Positions 22,210 through 28,288 of a DNA stretch of 28,288 bases are shown one piece after another; position 1 is the first letter of the stretch; the number at the start of each line of letters is the position of its first letter. Under the pieces are notes generated by a model. The model had not been told where the DNA came from and searched no databases. It worked only from the letters and a program-made list of their open reading frames with translations. The DNA is taken from the IMG/VR virus record IMGVR_UViG_3300037258_001179, positions 1 to 28,288 of that record. One strand, given 5' to 3'. This stretch comes from a virus. Both the position numbers and the translations under genes were made by a program.

Positions 22210-24269
22210 GATCGGTCGTTCGAGCCGCCGCCTTCGTCCTCTTGTCGATCGGTTCGGCCTCCGCCGATCCAACGCCGATGATTCCGGCGACTTCGGGTCC
22301 GACGACCTTTTCCAACACTGAAATCCACTTCAGGGGCGCGGGCGCGGCGGGCAATGGCGTCGCAGATGACACCGCCGCCATCAACTCCGCCTTCACAGCG
22401 GCCCGAACCGCCCTAGCGGCTGGAGGCGGCGGCGTCGAGATCGTCTGTGACCCGGGCGTCTACAAGATCACTGGACCGATCAACGCCACTGGGCTCGCCG
22501 CTTATCCCGCGACGCGCCCGATCGTCATCAGCGGCCCCGGCTGCCTGATCGACGCGCACTTCTCCGGCGCCCCCATCATCGACGCCTTGGGAGACACGGC
22601 CGTAACATTTCGGGACTTCGCGCTCTACGGCGACGTTGCGCCGTCCCCGGCATCGTTCACCGCGACGATCTCAGGCGTCGTTCTGAATGTGACGGCAATT
22701 TCGTCGGGCGCGATTTCGGTCGGGGCCCACGTCGCCGGCGCCGGCGTTACCCCAGGGACGATCGTCACCGCGACCGGAACCGGGACAGGCGGAATCGGGA
22801 CCTACATGATTTCTGTCTCTTCGACGGTGGGAAGCAGCGAATCGATGTCGAGTTATTCCGGCCCGACGACCGGCATTCAGATCGGCCGCCTGTCCACGGG
22901 CTCCTCTGACAGGAACGTCATCGACGAGGTCACCGTCTCCGGTAATTTCACGATCGCGGCCTGTTACAATCTCGCCAGCGAGACCACCCATTACAACCAC
23001 GTCCGATGTTACAACTCGAATTCGGACCCGCAGAGCTACGGAGCGATTTGGGACGGTATCAATCATTTCAGTATCCAATCGCCATTCCAGGCACAAACGC
23101 TGGGTGCGAACGTTGCGAACGTCAGTCTCGACGACGATGTCTGCACCGATTGCGATATTCATTCCAACGCGGGAGGTCCAACCGTTTGGCTCGCGCAGAT
23201 CCAGCGAATCTTCTTCGACGGCGGCTACATCCTCAATCAGAACGGCCAACCCGGCTTCGTCCTCTATGCGGGCGTTGGATCGCTGCAATACCTTCACGTC
23301 AACATACACATGGAGCTCGGGACGATGCCGGAGAATTTTCTCATCACCGGCACATCGTCGTCGCCGACGGTCCAAGGCCTGGAATATGAAGATCAGACCA
23401 ATTTCGCCTCCACGAGCTTGATCGCGCTCGACGCGTCGTCCGGCGTGACGTCGGCTACGATCCGAGAGCTGAGAATAAGTATCGGAACCTTCATCAAGAA
23501 CTCCGTGACCGTATTCGACAACCCGTCCGGCTATACGATCTTCGGCGGAACCATCCATCTTCCTTCGCCGACCAACTGGAACAATCCCGCCAGCTTTTCT
23601 GGAACCGTCTTCACCGCCGGAATTGCGCCATCCGGACAAGGTGCGACGCTCAACTACGGGGGTGGTTCGAATACGGCCACCGGCCTCAACGCGACCGTGT
23701 GCGGCGGCGCGCAGAATGTCGCGTCGGGGTCCGCCGCGTTTGCTTGCGGGTTGGGCGACATCGCCGACGGCTCCTACGATGTGTCACTGGGAGACGGCGC
23801 GCTCGCGCACGGGCGGCTCGGGATCATGTGCCACGGATCGAGCAATAGTACGCCGGGTCAGACGCAGTCGTGTTCTGGACAGATGCAGGCCGCGGGCACG
23901 ACGCCGATGCAGTTGACGGCGAACGCGGCGGCCGGCGACACGTCTAACGAATTCAACGTGACGACCAGCGATACGACTTTCGGCTTCGCCCTGAGGATAA
24001 GCTGTCGAGACATCACCACGCCGGGGAATGATGTCAGCGCGTTGTGGCTCAACCTGATGTTGTCGCGCGACGCGGGCGCCTCGACCACGACACTGACCGC
24101 GGCCAGCAAAACTACTCCCGACTACATTCAGACGCGGGGCGCGGCGGCGTTCACCTGGGCCCTGGCGGCCGACACGACCAACGCCGGGCTTTCGGTCACC
24201 GCGCTGCCGCCAAATGCCGACACGTGGCATTGTGGCGCGCAGGTGCTGCCATCGATCGAGGTTCAATAG
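22206..24269 (+). CDS. Tailspike-like protein, pectate-lyase superfamily beta-helix, with signal peptide
   Basis: The 687-residue protein has a predicted signal peptide (residues 1-20, ending SASA), unusual for a virion protein. The beta-helix region starts with the pectate-lyase-3 pattern FRGAGAAGNGVADDTAAINSAF and VEIVCDPGVYKITGPI (about 42-93). A small module (149-213, FTATISGVVLNVTAISSGAI to GTGTGGIGTYM), known from many phage tail proteins, interrupts it. Strand repeats continue to about 470. A stretch near 483-537 (NTATGLNATVCGGAQNVASG) resembles YadA-type trimer head repeats, and the end is another beta domain. It likely binds or degrades surface polysaccharide. Catalytic residues cannot be named by eye. 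Confidence 0.75.
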   Translation: MRSVVRAAAFVLLSIGSASADPTPMIPATSGPTTFSNTEIHFRGAGAAGNGVADDTAAINSAFTAARTALAAGGGGVEIVCDPGVYKITGPINATGLAAYPATRPIVISGPGCLIDAHFSGAPIIDALGDTAVTFRDFALYGDVAPSPASFTATISGVVLNVTAISSGAISVGAHVAGAGVTPGTIVTATGTGTGGIGTYMISVSSTVGSSESMSSYSGPTTGIQIGRLSTGSSDRNVIDEVTVSGNFTIAACYNLASETTHYNHVRCYNSNSDPQSYGAIWDGINHFSIQSPFQAQTLGANVANVSLDDDVCTDCDIHSNAGGPTVWLAQIQRIFFDGGYILNQNGQPGFVLYAGVGSLQYLHVNIHMELGTMPENFLITGTSSSPTVQGLEYEDQTNFASTSLIALDASSGVTSATIRELRISIGTFIKNSVTVFDNPSGYTIFGGTIHLPSPTNWNNPASFSGTVFTAGIAPSGQGATLNYGGGSNTATGLNATVCGGAQNVASGSAAFACGLGDIADGSYDVSLGDGALAHGRLGIMCHGSSNSTPGQTQSCSGQMQAAGTTPMQLTANAAAGDTSNEFNVTTSDTTFGFALRISCRDITTPGNDVSALWLNLMLSRDAGASTTTLTAASKTTPDYIQTRGAAAFTWALAADTTNAGLSVTALPPNADTWHCGAQVLPSIEVQ

Positions 24270-24380
24270 ATGTCATCGCGTCGAGCTTCGGCTGGGCCCC
24301 GATGACTCGGCATGCGGGACCGACGCACGGTCTCGACCCACCGCGTCGACGTGAAACAACGATCCGCGAGAGAATCCGAA

Positions 24381-24866
24381 ATGTTCAACCTTCGCTTGCT
24401 CAGAGCCGTGTTCGTGGGTCTCGGAATCGCGGCGGGGCCCGCCTTCTCGCCGCGTTCGCTGGCGCAGACCTACCGTGATTCCGGCGGGACGGTCGTGCCG
24501 GCGATCGGGCAGGCCGGCTCGAACGGTAAGGACTACAGCGCCAATCCACCGACGCCGCCGAACATCGGCGCGAATTTCGGCGCGACCGGGCCCTACGCCA
24601 ATTACGTCCTGATCGCGACCGTCCCCGCGAGCGCGACACGCTTCTTGATCGATGTCGAGAACACCTCGGGCGCGCAGGTCGTCATCGTCCGTGACGACGG
24701 CGTGGCATCGGGGGGCGTGTCTCCCGCCAACGCCAGCATCTTCGCGCTCGGGGCAGGTTCGGGGGTCGGTTCGCAGGGCGGTTCGTGGTCTTCGCTGACT
24801 TTCAAGGGGCGGGCGCAGATCTATGCGCCATCGTCGATGGCACAAGTCGCCGTGTTCGTGGATTGA
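24381..24866 (+). CDS. Exported tail-cluster protein sharing QTYRDSGGTVVP motif
   Basis: The 161-residue product carries a signal peptide (hydrophobic AVFVGLGIAAGPAF, cleavage likely after SLA) and then QTYRDSGGTVVPAIGQ, nearly identical to the mature start of the protein at 21823. After that the sequences differ: here a linker rich in Pro/Gly/Asn, then a beta-domain (YVLIATVPASATRFLIDVEN, VVIVRDDGVASGG, FKGRAQIYAPSSMAQVAVFV) that resembles a jelly-roll or fibre-head fold. Nearby GAGAGA upstream could serve as ribosome-binding site. It lies between the tailspike and the esterase genes, so a role at the tail periphery or in the periplasm is plausible. No function is known. Confidence 0.65.
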   Translation: MFNLRLLRAVFVGLGIAAGPAFSPRSLAQTYRDSGGTVVPAIGQAGSNGKDYSANPPTPPNIGANFGATGPYANYVLIATVPASATRFLIDVENTSGAQVVIVRDDGVASGGVSPANASIFALGAGSGVGSQGGSWSSLTFKGRAQIYAPSSMAQVAVFVD

Positions 24867-24878
24867 GGGTCGGATTTC

Positions 24879-26894
24879 ATGAGCTCGCCTCCCCCCTTCA
24901 ATCCCTCGAGACTCGCGGCCCTGACGATCAACGGGCTCGGCGACAGCATCATCGGCGGTCAGTCCTCCTACGCGGTTCTCAACTCGGCGACGTTTCAGTC
25001 TCAACTCGCCAACAACGTTCCAGCATGGGCGCCGAGCACCGCCTACGCGTTGAATTCCGTCGTGAAGAACGGCGGCTACGCCTATTATTGCACGGGCGGG
25101 GGAACATCGGCGTCGTCGGGCGGCTCGAGCGGCATTGGCAATGCGATCGCCGACGGCTCCGTGACTTGGCATCTGAACCCTTCCGTCAAGGCGCAGAAGA
25201 GCGGCACCAGCATGCTGTTTTGGGCGGAGGCGTTTTCTCTCGGGACACTGCGTTGGGACCTCGCGCAGGGCTACGGCGGGATTGCATTGTCCCTGCTCAA
25301 GGTCATTGTCGTGAACGGGGGGAGCAATTACTCGATCGGCGACACGGTCACATTCAGTAGCGGCGCGGTTGGGACGCTGACGATCGTTGGCGGCGTCATC
25401 AAGCGTGTGACGTTGAGTAACTGCGGCTATTCCGCAACCAATACATTTGCCTATTCGCTCAACTCCTCGACTGGATCGGGCGCCGTGCTTTCGTTGGTCG
25501 GAGCTGGCACGGGAACATTCGGCGTCCCCGGGTGCCTGACCTCGGACATGGTCGCCAGATTGCCGGATTGTCTGGCCTCGTCCGTCGACATTTTCGTGGT
25601 CAACGGCGGAACCAACGACGCCAACAACGGAATCGCCGCCGCGACGATCTGTGCAAACCTGCGGACCTGCTACGAGACCCTCATCGCGGACGGCCGCAAG
25701 GTTATCGCCTCGCCGATCTCGCCGCGCGCGACGAACAACCTCGTCACCATCATGACCACGATACAGCGCGTCAACCATTGGGTCCGCGCTTACTGCCGCG
25801 GCGAACCGTGGGCCAATCCCAGCGGCTTCAATCAGATCGCGCTCGCCGATCCGACCGGATATTGGACCGACGGAACCAGCGGACTATTCTACCCGATCGG
25901 CGGGACCGGCGGCATTCAAGGCGCCGTCACTCAGGACGGCCTGCACCCATCACATCGCGGGGCGATGTATTGGGGCAATTGCATCTGGCAAGCCGCGCAG
26001 AAATTCGCCGCTGTGAACTGCGGGTACTCACCGAGGGGATATTCGAGCGATGACGGCTACGACAGTCTGCTCGCTCCGGGCGGCAATATGCTCGAAGGCG
26101 TGGGCTGGATTCCACTGTCCGCCTACGTCGTGGGTCAGCAATGTTTCAACGGATCCAGCACATACCGGTGCGTGACATCGGGCACCTCAGCGGCTTCGGG
26201 AGGACCGCTCGGCGCCGGCTCGAACATCATCGACGGCGCATGCGCCTGGACCTGGATGAAGCAAGCGAAGCTTTCTGTGATGGGGTCCGGCTCGACCAGC
26301 GCCGCGGCGACGGTGGGCGCCGTCAGCGTCAGCGGAAATCTGGCGACGGGCTATACTCTGAGCCGCTACGGAGGGTCCGCGGCCGGAACGATCGTCTGCG
26401 CGATCGAAAACCCCTGGAGCAACGGCCAGAAGGGCCAGCGGCAGAAGCTGATATTCTCGCTCGGCTCCGGCACGACCACGGAACAGTGGGCGTTGACCCT
26501 CGGTTTTGCCGACACCATCACGTCGATGAACATTCCGATCAGCGATCTCGGCGTGACCTACTTCGAATACGAGATCGAGCTGGAACTTACCGGCGTCGCC
26601 AACCTGACGCAGTGCTACCTGATGCCCGCTAGTGGCGACACGAATCTGTTGGTGAGCACAGGGCCGGCCCTGGGCGGCGCGGGATGTGAGTTGGTCGCGT
26701 CGAGCGGCGATCCGATGCCATGGCCCAATGGCGGCAAACTGCTGCTGCGCTCGGCCCCCGTGATCCTGCCCCCCAACATTGTCGACTACTTCACTCAGTT
26801 CATCATCGGCTTCAACGCCTCCGGCGCCGCTGGCTCGGCGACCGCCGCCGTCGCGGTGAACTATCTCAGCGCTCGCAAGTACGGGCAGCTGTGA
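24879..26894 (+). CDS. SGNH/GDSL esterase tail protein with inserted binding modules
   Basis: The 671-residue protein has the SGNH hydrolase blocks: GLGDSI (Ser23), GGTND (Asn246) and DGLHPSH (Asp353, His356). Phage SGNH proteins deacetylate host surface polysaccharides. Between Ser23 and Asn246 lie about 220 residues instead of the usual short spacing. This part holds a small sugar-binding-like module (49-100, WAPSTAYALNSVV to IADGSVTW) and a Gly-rich repeat domain (about 144-207, VVNGGSNYSIGDTVTFSSG). A second copy of the binding module lies after the catalytic domain (409-460), and a strand-rich domain fills 470-671. A GAGGG site lies upstream of the ATG at 24879. There is no signal peptide, unlike three neighbours. 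Confidence 0.8.
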   Translation: MSSPPPFNPSRLAALTINGLGDSIIGGQSSYAVLNSATFQSQLANNVPAWAPSTAYALNSVVKNGGYAYYCTGGGTSASSGGSSGIGNAIADGSVTWHLNPSVKAQKSGTSMLFWAEAFSLGTLRWDLAQGYGGIALSLLKVIVVNGGSNYSIGDTVTFSSGAVGTLTIVGGVIKRVTLSNCGYSATNTFAYSLNSSTGSGAVLSLVGAGTGTFGVPGCLTSDMVARLPDCLASSVDIFVVNGGTNDANNGIAAATICANLRTCYETLIADGRKVIASPISPRATNNLVTIMTTIQRVNHWVRAYCRGEPWANPSGFNQIALADPTGYWTDGTSGLFYPIGGTGGIQGAVTQDGLHPSHRGAMYWGNCIWQAAQKFAAVNCGYSPRGYSSDDGYDSLLAPGGNMLEGVGWIPLSAYVVGQQCFNGSSTYRCVTSGTSAASGGPLGAGSNIIDGACAWTWMKQAKLSVMGSGSTSAAATVGAVSVSGNLATGYTLSRYGGSAAGTIVCAIENPWSNGQKGQRQKLIFSLGSGTTTEQWALTLGFADTITSMNIPISDLGVTYFEYEIELELTGVANLTQCYLMPASGDTNLLVSTGPALGGAGCELVASSGDPMPWPNGGKLLLRSAPVILPPNIVDYFTQFIIGFNASGAAGSATAAVAVNYLSARKYGQL

Positions 26895-26988
26895 CGGGCA
26901 GTATGGAGCAGCGGGTTCGCGCGCTCTTTCGCTGACCGCCGGCTGCCCGCCGCTCATCGTCCCGTGCTCCGCAACCAAAGGATCCGCC

Positions 26989-27411
26989 ATGTCGAAACCG
27001 GTCGTCGCCGGAGCGTTCCCGCTCGCCCGTCTCGCCATGGGCCTCCTACTGCCGATCGCCTGCTGTCTGGTTCCCCTGTCGGCCCATTCAGAAGACGCCG
27101 GGGGCTTCCGCTGCGGCCCCGCTAGCGGCGCCAATGAGATGGCGAGGGCCACCGGCGGTGAGCCGTTCATCACGTTGTCGGGCGAGCAATTCCAGTTCGT
27201 TCGTGGCCTGTTCGTTATGGCGCCGGACACACCCTCGTCGCTGCCGCCGGGGGACCGCGCGGCGATGTCGATGCGCGCGGACGGCTCTGCGTCGATCGTG
27301 TTCGTCGATGGCGACCAAGCTTGTGCGCCGATGAAACTCGGAAAGGAAGGCGTCGACCTTCTGATGCAGGTCGGGCGCGGAGAGATCGTTCACGTCGGGA
27401 GCGGGCTTTGA
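26989..27411 (+). CDS. Exported protein at the head of the lysis cassette
   Basis: The 140-residue product has an N-terminal hydrophobic segment (LARLAMGLLLPIACCLVPLS) that looks like a signal peptide, with cleavage likely near SAHS. The mature part has two cysteines (42 and 112) and a conserved-looking pattern, FVRGLFVMAPDTPSSLPPGD, then SASIVFVDGDQACAPM. I recall similar proteins beside endolysin genes in alphaproteobacterial phages, but no function is known. AAAGGA precedes the ATG. It overlaps the next gene by TTGA. A role in lysis or envelope modification follows only from position. Confidence 0.65.
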   Translation: MSKPVVAGAFPLARLAMGLLLPIACCLVPLSAHSEDAGGFRCGPASGANEMARATGGEPFITLSGEQFQFVRGLFVMAPDTPSSLPPGDRAAMSMRADGSASIVFVDGDQACAPMKLGKEGVDLLMQVGRGEIVHVGSGL

Positions 27412-27533
27412 GCCTGCCAGCGGCGCCGGACCATCCCGGCGATGTCGACTTCTATCTCCTGTTCCTCGCGGCGATATGCGTCGTCGCGGCCATCAAGCTG
27501 TTTGTCGTCATCCGCGCGGAGAGACGAAAGTGA
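27408..27533 (+). CDS. 41-residue single-span membrane protein (possible holin or lysis accessory)
   Basis: From the TTG at 27408 the frame gives a protein with a short acidic N-terminus (PDHPGDVD), one membrane span (FYLLFLAAICVVAAIKLFVV) and a basic tail (IRAERRK). The TTG overlaps the stop of the previous gene (TTGA), and the stop overlaps the endolysin GTG start (GTGA), so all three are coupled. A GGGAG site lies about 7 bases before the TTG. The frame is open further upstream but would add an improbable Arg-rich leader. Small one-span proteins next to endolysins are often holins or pinholins; sequence alone cannot prove it. Confidence 0.55.
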   Translation: MSLPAAPDHPGDVDFYLLFLAAICVVAAIKLFVVIRAERRK

Positions 27534-28288
27534 CGCCGACCTTTCTGCAGCCGCCGACCCACTATGAGCGCGACGAATTCCGCGCCTACATCCAAACCTT
27601 GACGTGGGGCGCGTGGATTCCGCGCATGCCCTATCTCCACAACACCGGCGTGCCGTCACTGAGGCAGTGGCTGGCGATGGGCGCGACGCCGCGGGAGCGT
27701 TGGGGCGGCAACCTCGATCGATACTATCGAGGCATGGGCTGGCACGCGGGCCCGCATCTGGTCGCGTGTCCGGACTATATCTGGGTGTTGTGTGATCCAA
27801 CAATGCCGGGCGTCGCCCAGAGTTGCTCCAATTCCCTCGCGTTCGCGATCGAAATGGTCGGAGATTACGAGGTCGGAGGCGACGATTTCGCCAGCGGCGA
27901 GGGTGCGAAGGTGCGGGACAACGCCGCCTTCGCCGTGGCGGTGATGGCGGACCTATTCGGCTGGCGCGATCTCGCCGACTACGCCTTCAACGAAAGGGGC
28001 CTACACTTTCATCACGATTGCGCGGCCGATCATCACGCTTGCCCCGGCTCAAAAGTTACCAAGCCCGACATGCTCGCGCGCGTCGCCTCGTTTCGCGCCG
28101 AATTCGCGGGAAAGCCGGGGGGGGGCCGCCTCCGTCGGCTCTTCCGACCGAGCCGATCCCGTCCGAGCGACGCGCGCCGCCGGCCGTCAATTCCGTCGAC
28201 GACATCCAGGCGGCGCTCAATCGCCTGCACATTCCACCCGAGGAACCGATCGATGGCGCCTACGGCCCCATCACGATCGCCCGGGTGA
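27530..28288 (+). CDS. N-acetylmuramoyl-L-alanine amidase endolysin, frameshifted C-terminus
   Basis: The first 193 residues form an amidase domain (Amidase_2/PGRP type) that cuts the bond between muramic acid and the stem peptide. Likely zinc ligands are His37 (LHNTG), His162 (HFHHD) and Cys171 (HACPG), with Glu108 in AFAIEMVGDYE nearby. The GTG start overlaps the preceding stop. After a run of nine G the reading frame continues with an Arg/Ser-rich tail that looks like out-of-frame translation and stops at the last base of the window. In the -1 frame the DNA encodes a Pro-rich linker and then a peptidoglycan-binding domain (VDDIQAALNRLHIPPEEPID). The true product is probably longer and runs beyond the window. 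Confidence 0.85.
   Translation: MTPTFLQPPTHYERDEFRAYIQTLTWGAWIPRMPYLHNTGVPSLRQWLAMGATPRERWGGNLDRYYRGMGWHAGPHLVACPDYIWVLCDPTMPGVAQSCSNSLAFAIEMVGDYEVGGDDFASGEGAKVRDNAAFAVAVMADLFGWRDLADYAFNERGLHFHHDCAADHHACPGSKVTKPDMLARVASFRAEFAGKPGGGRLRRLFRPSRSRPSDARRRPSIPSTTSRRRSIACTFHPRNRSMAPTAPSRSPG
28117..28125 (+). other. G9 run at the endolysin frameshift
   Basis: Nine G lie between the amidase domain and the linker. One extra G (ten) would place the peptidoglycan-binding domain in frame. Candidate explanations are a sequencing or assembly error, a real mutation, phase variation, or slippage during transcription or translation. Confidence 0.75.

Noticed and set aside
1-28288. Whole region as a gene transfer agent
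   Set aside because: Tail genes are GTA-like, but the toxin module, tailspike, esterase, fibre and endolysin cassette fit an infective or recently infective prophage better.
1-28288. tRNA genes, CRISPR arrays, insertion sequences or attachment sites
   Set aside because: I saw no regularly spaced repeats, transposase, cloverleaf or integrase-linked repeat; absence cannot be proven by eye.

Overview
This window is the structural (late) region of a tailed-phage genome, most likely a prophage, on GC-rich DNA (about 62% G+C in a hand-counted stretch of the portal gene). The host is probably an alphaproteobacterium of the Hyphomicrobiales/Rhizobiales type. This rests on three things: the tail genes follow the order of the Rhodobacter-type gene transfer agent (GTA), REP-like repeats of a type common in that order lie between genes, and codon use is strongly GC-rich. 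I see no integrase, repressor, replication gene, tRNA or attachment site, so only the packaging, head, tail and lysis modules are covered. Genus-level placement is not supported.

Layout. Bases 1-1835: small and large terminase. 1836-2776: a minus-strand gene for a small exported protein and strongly palindromic non-coding DNA, in the slot where a portal gene would normally lie. 2777-8439: prohead protease/scaffold, a fibre-like head protein, a major capsid protein with an inserted domain, a head-tail connector, a gp10-type tail-completion protein and a tail terminator. 8471-10432: the displaced portal gene, whose product carries a proline-rich linker and a C-terminal polymorphic-toxin-like domain. 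It is followed with a 4-base overlap by a probable immunity gene (10429-10734) and by two scrambled, decayed pieces of the same portal gene (10794-11069). 11238-13837: tail tube, tail assembly chaperones joined by a predicted -1 ribosomal frameshift (GGGAAAA at 12322-12328), and a short tape measure protein. 13847-20693: a GTA-like baseplate set: TIM-barrel protein fused to a second DUF2460 domain, DUF2460 distal tail protein, DUF2163 hub protein, NlpC/P60 peptidase and a gpJ/megatron-like tip protein. 20690-26894: host-recognition genes: an Mtd-like fibre, two small proteins sharing a signal peptide plus a QTYRDSGGTVVP motif, a pectate-lyase-fold tailspike and an SGNH esterase. 26989-28288: lysis cassette of an exported protein, a 41-residue membrane protein and an amidase endolysin whose peptidoglycan-binding domain is cut off by a frameshift at a run of nine G.

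Most genes are on the plus strand and many overlap by four bases (ATGA, GTGA or TTGA), which suggests translational coupling in one long late transcript. Terminase packages DNA into a capsid built by protease, scaffold and major capsid protein. The tape measure and chaperones set tail length, the GTA-like tip opens the envelope, and the fibre, tailspike and esterase bind or trim surface polysaccharide.

The most interesting system is the portal-linked toxin with its immunity gene. This module is clearly lower in G+C (about 44% over 10441-10560), has a typical polymorphic-toxin layout and sits beside broken portal fragments. It looks like an exchangeable toxin cartridge on a virion protein.
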